A stretch of DNA of 64,000 nt, taken from Lysobacter sp. cf310 (GTDB lineage: Bacteria > Pseudomonadota > Gammaproteobacteria > Xanthomonadales > Xanthomonadaceae). The notes below the pieces were generated by a model. That model made no database searches. It was not told where the DNA came from and worked only from the letters and a program-made list of their open reading frames with translations. Positions 1 to 8,595 of this stretch are shown here, piece after piece (the first letter of the stretch is position 1; each line of letters opens with the position of its first letter). The DNA lies in the NCBI RefSeq assembly GCF_900114355.1, contig NZ_FOSS01000002.1, positions 449,491-513,490 on the forward strand, in the 5' to 3' direction. Both the position numbers and the translations under genes were made by a program.

Positions 1-188
1 GCGACGCCCAGCGCGTCCTTGCTGCCGAAGTGATGGAAGAACGCGCCCTTGGTCACGCCGGCCGCCGCGCACAGCTCGTCGACCGTCGTAGCCGCATAGC
101 CCTTGGCGCGGATCACGTCGCGTGCCGCCTCCAGGAGTCTGAGTCGTGCGCCGCCGCGCTCGGGCGATTGCTTGGTAGGTCTGGCCAT
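1..188 (-). CDS. TetR/AcrR-family transcriptional regulator, N-terminal part (runs off the window)
   Basis: Only the first 62 codons lie in the window; the gene continues past base 1. The ATG is at 188-186. Translation starts MARPTKQSPERGG and then shows the usual TetR helix-turn-helix: a helix around LLEAARDVI, the turn ATTVDELCAAAGVT, and the recognition helix KGAFFHHFGSKDALG. This family binds DNA as a dimer and is released by a small ligand bound in the C-terminal domain, which is not visible here, so the inducer is unknown. A perfect inverted repeat sits directly upstream, inside the only good promoter, which suggests autorepression. The -10 element is so close to the ATG that the mRNA may be leaderless. 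Confidence 0.85.
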   Translation of the reverse strand, partial: MARPTKQSPERGGARLRLLEAARDVIRAKGYAATTVDELCAAAGVTKGAFFHHFGSKDALGV

Positions 189-194
189 GGCCTA

Positions 195-222
195 AACATA
201 CCAAATAGTCGGTATGTGTCAA
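195..222 (-). promoter_or_regulatory. Promoter of the tetR-type gene with embedded palindromic operator
   Basis: On the minus strand a perfect -35 TTGACA (222-217) is followed after 16 bases by TATGTT (200-195). The inverted repeat ACATACC (196-202), 8 bases, GGTATGT (211-217) fills the spacer and touches both elements, the expected geometry for a TetR repressor blocking its own promoter. Six bases separate the -10 from the ATG, so transcription would start at or next to the start codon. Confidence 0.65.
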
Positions 223-328
223 CCCCTCCCTTCAGCCCCGCCCTGATCCCGCATCCGCCCTCCCCAACAGGAGCGGCGCAAGCCGCGCCCCACCCGCCCA
301 CGAATCCCGGACCCGCCCCCAGCCCCAA

Positions 329-355
329 AGAAAAAGCCCGCCATCCGGCGGGCTT
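329..355 (-). terminator. Rho-independent terminator of htpX
   Basis: A 9-bp perfect stem, AAGCCCGCC (334-342) and GGCGGGCTT (347-355), with a 4-base loop. Read on the minus strand it is followed by TTTTTC. It lies 26 bases past the htpX stop codon. Confidence 0.85.
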
Positions 356-380
356 CTTCCTGACTATCGGCAGCGCTGGA

Positions 381-1289
381 TTAGCGCGCCACCACCGACC
401 CGCGCACCGTCTCGACCGGCGCATTGCGCAGCGCCGTGATGCGCTCTTCCAGCGGCGGGTGGCTGCGCAGCAGCTTGGACAGGCCGTGGCCGACCGCGCC
501 GCTGATGCCGAACGCCTGCACCTGCTTGGGCAGGGTGCTCTCGCCGTAGGTCTGAGCCAGGCGCTCCAGCGCGCCGATCATCTTGTCGCGACCGGCCAGA
601 CGCGCACCGCCGGCGTCGGCGCGGAACTCGCGATAACGCGAGAACCACATCGCGATCATGCTCGCGAACAGGCCGAACACCATGTCCAGCACGAACACGA
701 TCACGTAGTAACCCAAGCCCGGGCCGCCGTCGCGGTTGCCGGACAGATAGCCGTCGATCACGCGGCCGACCAGGCGCGCCAGCACGATCACGAAGGTGTT
801 GAGCACGCCCTGGACCAGCGCCATGGTCACCATGTCGCCGTTGGCGACGTGGCTGACCTCGTGGCCCAGCACCGCCTCGGCCTCGTCGCGGCTCATCGAG
901 CGCAACAGGCCGGTGGACACCGCGACCAGCGCGTTGTTGCGGTTGGCGCCGGTGGCGAAGGCGTTGATCTCGGGTGCGTCGTAGATCGCGACCTCGGGCA
1001 TGCCGATGCCGGCCGCTTCGGCCTGGCGTCGCACCGTGTTCACCAGCCACTGCTCGGCTTCGTTGCGCGGCTGTTCGATCACGTACGCACCGGTGCTGCG
1101 CTTGGCCATCCACTTGGACAGCAGCAAGGACACGAACGAGCCGCCGAAGCCGAACAAGGTGGCCATGATCAGCAGCGAGCCGTTGCGCCCGGTGGTGATG
1201 CCGAACGACTGCAGCACCGCCAGCACGATGCTCAGCAGGGCAAGGACGGCCAGGTTGGTAGCGAGGAATAGAGCGATGCGTTTGAACAT
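381..1289 (-). CDS. htpX: HtpX-type membrane zinc metalloprotease (M48B)
   Basis: 302 residues, close to the usual 285-295 of HtpX. Two hydrophobic segments open the protein (about 5-27 and 37-58), followed by a cytoplasmic catalytic region with the zinc motif HEVSH (His143, Glu144, His147). Two further hydrophobic segments follow (about 155-180 and 190-216), and the family block [17 protein letters not shown] supplies the third ligand. HtpX degrades misfolded inner-membrane proteins alongside FtsH. The start MFKRIALFL is the standard HtpX start. The gene is monocistronic, with its own terminator downstream and the gluQ gene pointing away. No heat-shock promoter was convincingly visible. Confidence 0.95.
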   Translation of the reverse strand: MFKRIALFLATNLAVLALLSIVLAVLQSFGITTGRNGSLLIMATLFGFGGSFVSLLLSKWMAKRSTGAYVIEQPRNEAEQWLVNTVRRQAEAAGIGMPEVAIYDAPEINAFATGANRNNALVAVSTGLLRSMSRDEAEAVLGHEVSHVANGDMVTMALVQGVLNTFVIVLARLVGRVIDGYLSGNRDGGPGLGYYVIVFVLDMVFGLFASMIAMWFSRYREFRADAGGARLAGRDKMIGALERLAQTYGESTLPKQVQAFGISGAVGHGLSKLLRSHPPLEERITALRNAPVETVRGSVVAR

Positions 1290-1486
1290 GGTCGTGGGGT
1301 GAACCGTACCCGCGCACCGTGCGCGGTCCGGAACAAAATGTGGCAGGCTCCCCGTGAATTCAAGTGAAACCCCGCCCCGCGCGGCTTTGCCCGGCGAGTC
1401 GGTTCAAGCAAGCGCCAGGCCTTCGATCGGGCTTGGGCTCGCGACCGCCGCACCACCCCGTCCCAGCACCCGCCGTCCGAACGCCC

Positions 1487-2410
1487 TTGCCCACGCCCCT
1501 GAATTCCAGCTACCGCGGCCGTTTCGCGCCCTCGCCCACCGGCGACCTGCACTTCGGTTCGCTGCTGGCCGCGTTCGGCAGTTGGCTGCTCGCGCGGCAT
1601 GCGCAGGGCACTTGGCTGGTGCGCATAGAAGACCTCGATCCGCCACGCGAAGTCGCCGGCGCGGCCGAGCGCCAGTTGCGCGCCTTGAGCGCGTTCGGCC
1701 TGGAATCCGACGAACCCGTGCTGCGCCAGAGCGAGCGCGGCGAACGCTACCGCCAGGCGCTGGACGATCTGCTCGCGCGCGACCTCGCCTTCCCCTGCCA
1801 TTGCAGCCGCAGCGACCTGGCCGCGGTCGGCGGCATCCACCGCCGCTGCGTGGCCGCGCCGGAACGCCCCGGGCGTACGCCGGCGATCCGCCTGCGCGTG
1901 GCCGACGCCAGCGTGGTCGAGTTCCAGGACCGCATCCGCGGCCTGCAGACGCAGGATGTCGCGCGCGCAGTCGGCGACGTGGTACTGCGCCGCGCCGACG
2001 GCTATTGGGCCTACCAACTGGCGGTGGTGGTGGACGATGCCGACCAGGGCATCAGCGACGTCGTACGCGGCGCCGACCTGCTCGATTCGACCCCGCGCCA
2101 GATCCTGCTGCAGCGCGCGCTCGGCCTGCCCACGCCGCACTACGCCCATCTGCCGCTGGTGCTGGGCAGCGACGGCCGCAAGCTGTCCAAATCCGACGCC
2201 GCGCTGCCGGTCGATCCGCAGCACCCGCTGCCGGCGCTGCGCGCGGCCTGGCAGGCCCTGGGCCAGGCCCCGACGGCCTTGGCGGGCGCGAGCACGGTGC
2301 CGCAATTGCTCACCCGCGCACAGGCCGAGTTCGATCCCGGTCGCATCGCGTCCACACCGACCGTTTCGCTCGCCGCGATGCACAACGGCGATTTCATATT
2401 TGCTGACTAG
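1487..2410 (+). CDS. gluQ: Glutamyl-Q tRNA(Asp) synthetase
   Basis: Glutamyl-tRNA-synthetase-like enzyme that loads glutamate onto queuosine at position 34 of tRNA-Asp. Visible are the class I signature RFAPSPTGDLHFGS (HIGH equivalent HFGS), RIEDLDPPRE, the zinc-site cysteines in FPCHCSR and HRRC, and KLSKS in place of KMSKS. The C-terminal anticodon-binding domain of true GltX is missing, which is typical of GluQ-RS. The start is uncertain: no ATG precedes the conserved region in frame. A TTG at 1487 gives 307 residues, matching the family length; a GTG at 1364 would add an Ala/Pro/Arg-rich tail that looks non-native. No clear ribosome binding site supports either. Confidence 0.9.
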   Translation: MPTPLNSSYRGRFAPSPTGDLHFGSLLAAFGSWLLARHAQGTWLVRIEDLDPPREVAGAAERQLRALSAFGLESDEPVLRQSERGERYRQALDDLLARDLAFPCHCSRSDLAAVGGIHRRCVAAPERPGRTPAIRLRVADASVVEFQDRIRGLQTQDVARAVGDVVLRRADGYWAYQLAVVVDDADQGISDVVRGADLLDSTPRQILLQRALGLPTPHYAHLPLVLGSDGRKLSKSDAALPVDPQHPLPALRAAWQALGQAPTALAGASTVPQLLTRAQAEFDPGRIASTPTVSLAAMHNGDFIFAD

Positions 2411-2453
2411 AATCGGGTCAGGGCCGCACCGTCGCGGCCGTGGAGAGGAAGAC

Positions 2454-3194
<741 letters not shown>

Positions 3195-3202
3195 GTCCCC
3201 AC

Positions 3203-3252
3203 GCGCCGCGCCCGCGGGCGCGGCGCATCCCGGCTTGGGCGCCAAGGCGCCC
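3203..3252 (+). terminator. Two tandem GC-rich hairpins after phaB
   Basis: Bases 3203-3226 form a perfect 24-bp palindrome (half-site GCGCCGCGCCCG), eight bases after the phaB stop. A second stem, GGGCGCC (3237-3243) and GGCGCCC (3246-3252), follows. Neither has a U-tract, so this may be a weak terminator, an attenuator or an mRNA-stabilising structure. Confidence 0.4.
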
Positions 3253-3437
3253 GGCCGGATCGCATCGAGCGCGCCGCCCCGACCCTGCCGTCGCGCAGCC
3301 GGCGCCGCCGGCACACCAAATCCACCTACCCCCGTGCCCCGCGGCTCGGCCTGCGGCCAGGGCCCGCCCCTGCCTGTTGCAAGCCCCCTCGGCCTGCGCC
3401 ATGCTGCAAGGCACCACGATTTTAGAGCCAAAGCTCC

Positions 3438-3938
3438 ATGGCCTCGACCCGAGTCATCAAGAAGTACCCGAACCGCCGTCTGTACGACACCGAGATCTCC
3501 AGCTACATCACCATCGAGGACGTCCGCCAGTTGATCGTCGACGGCGAGGAGTTCGAGGTCCGCGATGCCCGTTCGGGCGACGACCTGACCCGCCAGGTGC
3601 TGCTGCAGATCATCGCCGAGCACGAACAAGACGGCGAACCGGTGCTCTCGACCCAGTTGCTGAGCCAGATCATCCGCTTCTACGGCGACTCGCTGCAGGG
3701 CTTCATGGGCAACTACCTGGAACGCTCGATGCAGGTGTTCCTGGATCAGCAGGCGCAGTTCCGCAACCAGGTCGGCGGCATGCTCGGCCAGACCCCGTGG
3801 GCGATGATGAATCAGCTCACCGAGCGCAACCTGACCCTGTGGAAGGAATTCCAGCAGAACCTGTCCGGCAGCGTCGGCCAGAGCCCGGCCTCCGGCGCCG
3901 GCACCAAGCCCAAGGGCGACACCAAGCGCGAGCGTTGA
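3438..3938 (+). CDS. phaR: Polyhydroxyalkanoate synthesis repressor PhaR
   Basis: 166 residues. PhaR senses polyhydroxybutyrate granules: it represses phasin genes and its own gene until nascent polymer titrates it from DNA. The N-terminal DNA-binding domain (about 6-65) carries the family hallmark IKKYPNRRLYDT. The following PHB accumulation domain (about 72-115) contains LLSQIIRFYGDSLQGFMGNY. The C-terminus is a short polar tail rich in Gly, Ser and Lys. The gene sits between two acetoacetyl-CoA reductase genes, with 243 bases upstream, enough for its own promoter. The leader around 3377-3410 has two TGCAAG-containing stretches that could be PhaR sites; this is inference only. Confidence 0.95.
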   Translation: MASTRVIKKYPNRRLYDTEISSYITIEDVRQLIVDGEEFEVRDARSGDDLTRQVLLQIIAEHEQDGEPVLSTQLLSQIIRFYGDSLQGFMGNYLERSMQVFLDQQAQFRNQVGGMLGQTPWAMMNQLTERNLTLWKEFQQNLSGSVGQSPASGAGTKPKGDTKRER

Positions 3939-4036
3939 GCCGCGTATCGATCACCGACCGCGACGGCTCGCGCGCTTCCGCGCGCGGCGCCGGCGCGTGC
4001 GCGTAGCCGGCCCGCGCCGGCGCAGGGGGAACAAGC

Positions 4037-4777
4037 ATGAGCAAACGCATCGCCGTCGTCAGCGGCGGCATCGGCGGTCTCGGCAGCGAGATCTGCAAGA
4101 CCTTGGCGCGCGCCGGCCGGCGCGTGATCGCGATCGACCTGGCCTCGCGCGAGGAACGCATCGCCGCCTTCCACGACGAAGTGCGCGGCCTGGACGTGCG
4201 CTTCGAAGCCGCCAACGTCGCCGACTACGACGACTGCGCGGCCACCGTCGAACGCATCCACCGCGAAGAGGGCGCGATCGACATTCTGGTCAACGCCGCC
4301 GGCATCACCCGCGACACCAGCCTGCGCAAGATGGACAAGCGCCAGTGGGACGAGGTCCTGGGCGTGAACCTGGACGGCGTGTTCAACCTGTGCCGTCACG
4401 CCGTCGACGGCATGGCCGAGCGCGGCTTCGGCCGCATCGTCAACATCAGCTCGGTCAACGGCCAGACCGGCCAGTTCGGCCAGACCAACTATTCGGCCGC
4501 CAAGGCCGGCATGCACGGCTTCACCATGGCGCTGGCGCGCGAAGTCGCACGCAAGGGCGTGACCGTCAATTCGGTCTCCCCCGGCTACTGCGAAACCGCG
4601 ATGGTGATGGCCGTACCCGAAGACATCCGCGCCAAGATCGTCGACAGCGTCCCGGTCGGCCGCCTAGGCAAGCCCAGCGAAATCGCGCGCACCGTCGAGT
4701 TCCTGACCGCCGAAGACGCCGGCTTCATCACCGGCGCCAACATCCCGGTGAACGGCGGCTTGTTCATGAGCTTCTGA
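4037..4777 (+). CDS. phaB: Acetoacetyl-CoA reductase (second copy), SDR family
   Basis: 246 residues, the same length as the first copy and collinear with it. It has the cofactor loop SGGIGGLG (9-16), catalytic Ser139, Tyr152 and Lys156 (YSAAK), GQTGQFGQTNY and VSPGYCETAMVMAVPEDI. It reads NAAG where the first copy has the usual NNAG. The region after the cofactor loop that helps set NADPH/NADH preference also differs (IAIDLASREE here, ATNYRDEAKG in the other), so the two may use different nucleotides. ATG at 4037 follows AGGGGG by 7 bases. It lies 98 bases downstream of phaR and probably belongs to the same transcription unit. Confidence 0.9.
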   Translation: MSKRIAVVSGGIGGLGSEICKTLARAGRRVIAIDLASREERIAAFHDEVRGLDVRFEAANVADYDDCAATVERIHREEGAIDILVNAAGITRDTSLRKMDKRQWDEVLGVNLDGVFNLCRHAVDGMAERGFGRIVNISSVNGQTGQFGQTNYSAAKAGMHGFTMALAREVARKGVTVNSVSPGYCETAMVMAVPEDIRAKIVDSVPVGRLGKPSEIARTVEFLTAEDAGFITGANIPVNGGLFMSF

Positions 4778-4839
4778 GAGCGACGCCCCGCTTCAGTCCT
4801 ACCGACGTTCGACGTTACCAGCATCACCTTGCAGCTGCG

Positions 4840-4905
4840 GTTGCGGTTGCGGTTGCAGTTGCGGTTGCAGTTGCGGTTGCCGTTGCCGTTGCCGTTGCCG
4901 TTGCC
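4840..4905. repeat. Hexanucleotide microsatellite, 11 units of GTTGCN
   Basis: Eleven tandem hexamers GTTGCN with no interruption. The first six alternate G and A at the last position in the order G, G, A, G, A, G; the last five are all GTTGCC. A perfect hexamer array of this length is a likely slippage site. It is outside any gene. Confidence 0.9.
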
Positions 4906-4982
4906 CCGGCATTCAAATCCAAAAGCAACGCACTCACACGACCAACCGTAGACCCGAAGGGCGGCGCGCAGGACGCGCGCCG

Positions 4983-5016
4983 TTTTTCGATAGGACAAGG
5001 ATGTCCTATCGAAAAA
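4983..5016. repeat. Perfect 15-bp inverted repeat with AGGA loop
   Basis: The arm TTTTTCGATAGGACA (4983-4997), a loop AGGA, then its exact complement TGTCCTATCGAAAAA (5002-5016). The T-rich outer ends mean it could end transcription in either direction, for phaB on the plus strand in particular. It resembles small mobile palindromic elements. Confidence 0.8.
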
Positions 5017-5126
5017 TCCCGGCGCGAGCTCCGCGCTCGCAGGGGAGGTTTGGTCCGGCTAGCCCTTCTCTTTGGTTACTTTTGACCGAAGGGAATCCAG
5101 ACGGACTCTTGGGCTAGCAAGAGAAA

Positions 5127-5295
5127 GTGACCCGCATGCGCAGCAGGCGGAAGCCTTTGACCTTCGGTCAGAAAAACAAAAGCAGAGCAACAGCAAATCC
5201 TCCCCAACCCTCCTTTTTCAAAGGAGGGAGCCAAAAGCAAAAGGAGGTGACCCGCATGCGCAGCAGGCGGAAGCCTTTGACCTTCGGTCAGAAAA
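5127..5295. repeat. Two copies of a ~48-bp sequence, exactly 120 bp apart, with hairpin between
   Basis: The block beginning GTGACCCGCATGCGCAGCAG at 5127 recurs at 5247, with identity through the small hairpin TGACC-TTC-GGTCA to the following GAAAA. Between the copies lies a perfect 9-bp stem, CCCTCCTTT (5208-5216) and AAAGGAGGG (5220-5228), with a 3-base loop. The structure looks like a VNTR or REP-type intergenic element of two units. Confidence 0.8.
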
Positions 5296-5472
5296 GGCGA
5301 AAGCAAAGCAAAAGCGAATCCTCCCCACGCCGCCCGGTTAGTCGCGATGATTCGGATTTGCGCGATGGTGCGGTTGGCCTTCCGCTCACCACACCCTACG
5401 ACTGGACTGCGGGCGCGCCGACTCGACCAAGCGCATCGCGGCTCACGCCGCTCCCACAGAAAGCGGCGACAT

Positions 5473-5541
5473 CGTAGGTTGCGGTGACAACCGCATCGTC
5501 GCGGTGAAGCCGTAGGTTGCGGTGACAACCGCATCGTCGCG
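5473..5541. repeat. 31-bp direct repeat, two copies
   Basis: The 31-bp units at 5473-5503 and 5511-5541 appear identical and are 38 bp apart. Each contains the hairpin TGCGGT-GACA-ACCGCA. They end about 35 bases beyond the stop codon of the minus-strand M48 protease, so they may protect or terminate its transcript. Confidence 0.8.
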
Positions 5542-5575
5542 CCAACGCGCGCCGACGCGGCGAATCCCCCCCGTC

Positions 5576-6508
5576 TCACTTCAACGGCGGCTGCCCCGCG
5601 CAATACTTCTGGTAATACGCCTCCGCCTGCGGCATCAGCCCCTGCAACACTTGGATGCGATTGGCTGGATCCGGATGCGTGGACGCGAACTCCGGCGGCC
5701 GCTGCCCCCCGCCCAACTGCTCCATCCGCTGCCACAGCGGAATCGCCTGCCGCGGGTCGTAGCACGCCGCCGCCGCCAACATCAGACCGACCTGATCGGC
5801 CTGCGTCTCGTGATTGCGCCCGTACGGCAGCACGAAACCGTACTGCGCACCGGCGCCCAGCGCGCCCATCACCGCCTGCTGCTGCTGCGGATCCATGCCG
5901 CCCAGCGCCACGCCCGCCGCCATCTGCCCCATCTGCACCAACTTCTGCTGCGCCATGCGCTGCGAACCGTGGCGCAACAGCGCATGCGCGATCTCGTGCC
6001 CCATCACCACCGCCAGCGCGCTTTCGTTCTCGGCGATCGGCAACAGGCCGGTGTACACCGCCATCTTGCCGCCGGGCAGACAGAACGCGTTGGCTTCCTT
6101 GGAATTGATGACCGCCACGTCCCACTTGAAACCCTGGTAGTCGGTGGGCGCCTGCTGCTGATGCTGCGCGGCCAGATCGGCGGTGACCTGCGGCACCCGG
6201 TTGATCAGCCGCTGCGCGATCTCGCGCACCTGCTGGCTGACCTGATTGTCGGCCGGCACCAGCGCGCCCTGCTGGCTGGCATCGCCCAGCACCTGCTGGA
6301 ACGCCTGCGCGCCCAACTCCACTTCCTCGTCGGCGCTGGCGCCGTAGTGGGCTTGCTCGCCGGTGTAGGGATCGGTCTGGGCGCTGCCGAACCAGGACCA
6401 GGCCGCGTAGCCCGCGAACAGGATCAGGATCCACCAGCGTATGCCGCCGAAACCGCGGCGCTGGCCGCCCTGGCGCTGTTGCGCGTTACCGAAGGGGTCG
6501 ATCCGCAT
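5576..6508 (-). CDS. M48-family zinc metalloprotease with N-terminal membrane anchor
   Basis: 310 residues. One hydrophobic segment (about 24-40, WWILILFAGYAAWSW) anchors a periplasmic catalytic domain with MGHEIAHALLRHGS (HExxH) and the third ligand in NHETQADQVG. TPR-like modules of BepA are absent, so it is closer to LoiP/YcaL-type M48C proteases that act on envelope proteins. ATG at 6508 is chosen because GGAGGAT stands 6 bases upstream; earlier in-frame starts would overlap the preceding gene. The N-terminal region is Gln/Gly-rich (GNAQQRQGGQRRGFGG). It lies 88 bases downstream of the SUMF1-like lipoprotein gene on the same strand. Confidence 0.88.
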   Translation of the reverse strand: MRIDPFGNAQQRQGGQRRGFGGIRWWILILFAGYAAWSWFGSAQTDPYTGEQAHYGASADEEVELGAQAFQQVLGDASQQGALVPADNQVSQQVREIAQRLINRVPQVTADLAAQHQQQAPTDYQGFKWDVAVINSKEANAFCLPGGKMAVYTGLLPIAENESALAVVMGHEIAHALLRHGSQRMAQQKLVQMGQMAAGVALGGMDPQQQQAVMGALGAGAQYGFVLPYGRNHETQADQVGLMLAAAACYDPRQAIPLWQRMEQLGGGQRPPEFASTHPDPANRIQVLQGLMPQAEAYYQKYCAGQPPLK

Positions 6509-6596
6509 CTGTAATCCTCCGCCCTGCCTGGTCGTGCCGCTTGCGCCGGCGTTGCCGGCCCCGAGCGGACGCAAGGCCCGCCTGACGCCCATCGTG

Positions 6597-8438
6597 TCAG
6601 ATATCGCGCACCACGCGGAAGCCGATGCGCGCACTGGTGGTATCGGCGTCGCTGCCCTGGCGCCAGGCCGAGCGCGTCTGCGCCGGCGAACTGGCCCAGG
6701 AGCCCCCGCGCAGCACCCGCGTGCGGCAGCCCGGATTGACCCAGGCCTCGCCGTTGCGCGGCGCGCGCCGGTAGCTGTCGTGCCAGCAGTCGCCCACCCA
6801 TTCGCTGACGTTGCCGGCGATGTCGTGCAGGCCGAAGGCGTTGGCGCGGTAGCGCCCCACCGGCGCCGGGCCCCAGGCGTTGTCGCCGTAGCCGGCGAAG
6901 GCGTTGTTCCAGCGCCGCCCGGTCGGCGATGCGTCCAGGGCGCCGGTCAGGTTGCCGACCCGGGTCAGCGGCGCGCCCTCGCCCCAGGGATAGGTCTGGG
7001 CGCTGCCGGCGCGCAGCATGTATTCGAACTCGGCCTCGCTGGGCAGCCGGTAGTGGTGCCCGGTCTGCTTGGACAGCCAGGCCGCATAGGCCATCGCGTC
7101 CTTGGCGCTCACGTGCACCACCGGCAGATCGTCGCCGGCCTTGGCACCGGCGTAGTCCGACTGCCAGTCGACGTTGCCGCGCCGGACCAGGTTGCCGCTG
7201 CGCTCGTCGTACGCGGTGGAATAACCGCGCCGGCTGGCGCGCGCGCGGTGCTTGGTCGCGTTCATGAAACGGCGGAACTCGCCGACCGTGATCTCGGTGC
7301 GCGACACCGCCAGGCCACGATCGAAACGGATGTTGCGGGTCGGGCGCTCGGCGTCGCTGGAGCCGGCCTCCTCGGCCTCGGCGCCCATGCGGAACGCGCC
7401 GTGCGGGATCACCACCATGGTCGGCCCGCGCCCGCCGCTCTGCATGGCCTCGGTGAAGGCCTGGCCGGGGCGGAACAGGCCGTAGTGGGTGGCCAGCTCG
7501 ATGCGCTCGCGCAGCTCGACCGCGGCCGGATCGCCGGACGGCGCGATCCGCAGCAGATTGGCCAGCAGCACCCGCGCCTCCTCGATCCCGCGCGCGCGCG
7601 GCAACGCAGCCAGCCCCAGATCGCGCAAGCGGCCCACGCGCGCGGCTCGCTGGGTGGCGATGCGGCCCTGGGCGTCGGCGGCGGTGCTCATCTTCGGCCG
7701 TACCTGTGCGGCCAACGCCAGCCAACGCTCGGCGCCGGCGTAATCGTCGCGGTCGGCCGCGACCTCGGCGCGCCGGATCAGCGCGCTCTCGGCCGCGGCG
7801 ATGCCCTGGCTGGCGCGCACGTCGCCGGGGCGCAGCTCCAGCGCCTCGCGAAAATAGCCCAACGCCCCGCCCTTGCCGTCCTCGCCGATGCGGCCGGCGT
7901 TGAGCTCGCCCTCGCCGAGGCGATTGGCCTCCTGGGCCTGGTCGGCGCGGTCGACGCGCTGCAGATAGGCGCCGACCTTCTTGTTCTCCGGCGCGACCGC
8001 GCGCGCCACCGCCGCGGCCTCGTGCGCGCCGCGCAGCTGCAGCGGATCGTCGTCGATCCCGTCCAGGGCCTGATCGCCCTGCACGATCAGCATCGCCAGC
8101 GCGCGCTCGAAGCCGGCGGCGACCTTGACGTCGTTGGGCGCGTACTGCAGCAGCGCGTAATACAGCGGAATCGCCGAATCAGCGTCCGCGTACAGCTGGC
8201 CAGCCGCCAGCGCGGCGTCGGCGCGGCTCTTGAGCGCCTTGGCGTTGGCGTCGTCCACCGCGATCGCGGGCGGCCGCCAGGCCGGCACCGGCGACACCGC
8301 CTGGTCGGCGCTGATGGTCACGATCGGCGTGCGCCCGGCGGCCGGGTTCGGCGTGGCAGGCGTCGACGGCTCGCGCGTACACGCCGCGAGCAGCACCGCC
8401 ACCGCCACCGCCAAACCTGCCCATGCCTGTGCGCGCAA
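6597..8438 (-). CDS. Lipoprotein with C-terminal formylglycine-generating-enzyme-like (SUMF1) domain
   Basis: 613 residues from a TTG start at 8438, which has GGAGG six bases upstream and gives a clean lipoprotein signal: MRAQAWAGLAVAVAVLLAAC with lipobox LAAC at Cys20. Residues about 60-340 are helical and repeat-like (TPR-type). The last 260 residues form a SUMF1/FGE-sulfatase domain: MVVIPHGAFRMG, RLPSEAEFEYMLRAG, YPWGEGAPL, DIAGNVSEWVGD, RVLRGGSWASSP and IGFRVVRD. The active-site cysteine pair of true formylglycine-generating enzymes is absent around RGGSWASSPAQTRSAW, so it probably does not make formylglycine. A scaffold or binding role at the envelope, or a PvdO/EgtB-like activity, is possible. 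It is divergent from rnd. Confidence 0.85.
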   Translation of the reverse strand: MRAQAWAGLAVAVAVLLAACTREPSTPATPNPAAGRTPIVTISADQAVSPVPAWRPPAIAVDDANAKALKSRADAALAAGQLYADADSAIPLYYALLQYAPNDVKVAAGFERALAMLIVQGDQALDGIDDDPLQLRGAHEAAAVARAVAPENKKVGAYLQRVDRADQAQEANRLGEGELNAGRIGEDGKGGALGYFREALELRPGDVRASQGIAAAESALIRRAEVAADRDDYAGAERWLALAAQVRPKMSTAADAQGRIATQRAARVGRLRDLGLAALPRARGIEEARVLLANLLRIAPSGDPAAVELRERIELATHYGLFRPGQAFTEAMQSGGRGPTMVVIPHGAFRMGAEAEEAGSSDAERPTRNIRFDRGLAVSRTEITVGEFRRFMNATKHRARASRRGYSTAYDERSGNLVRRGNVDWQSDYAGAKAGDDLPVVHVSAKDAMAYAAWLSKQTGHHYRLPSEAEFEYMLRAGSAQTYPWGEGAPLTRVGNLTGALDASPTGRRWNNAFAGYGDNAWGPAPVGRYRANAFGLHDIAGNVSEWVGDCWHDSYRRAPRNGEAWVNPGCRTRVLRGGSWASSPAQTRSAWRQGSDADTTSARIGFRVVRDI

Positions 8439-8595
8439 ACGTCCTCCGCAGCCTAATCCATCGATCCTACGGTACCGCTCCGGGCCGGCGCCGACGGCGC
8501 GGGCCCGGACCGGGCGAAAGTAGGCTATTGTCGCCCGCCGCGGCAACTTCGTCGCGCCGGCGCCGCCGCACCGTCCCGCACACGTTCAGATCACC

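Larger units (their letters stand above)
4778..5575. other. Gene-free, repeat-dense intergenic region
   Basis: No credible coding sequence was found. The stretch holds four separate repeat structures, listed individually: hexamer array 4840-4905, long hairpin 4983-5016, 120-bp-spaced repeat 5127-5295 and 31-bp repeat 5473-5541. It also has an 8-bp inverted repeat, GCTAGCCC (5058-5065) and GGGCTAGC (5111-5118). The short open frames here only translate the repeats. Confidence 0.7.

Noticed and set aside
5072-5477. Short open frames across the intergenic repeats
   Set aside because: They encode only the repeat units (RMRSRRKPLTFGQK twice) and lack a ribosome binding site.
5127-5541. Possible CRISPR array because of regular repeats
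   Set aside because: Only two copies of each unit, with different spacing types (120 and 38 bp), internal hairpins and no cas genes; it is an intergenic repeat cluster.
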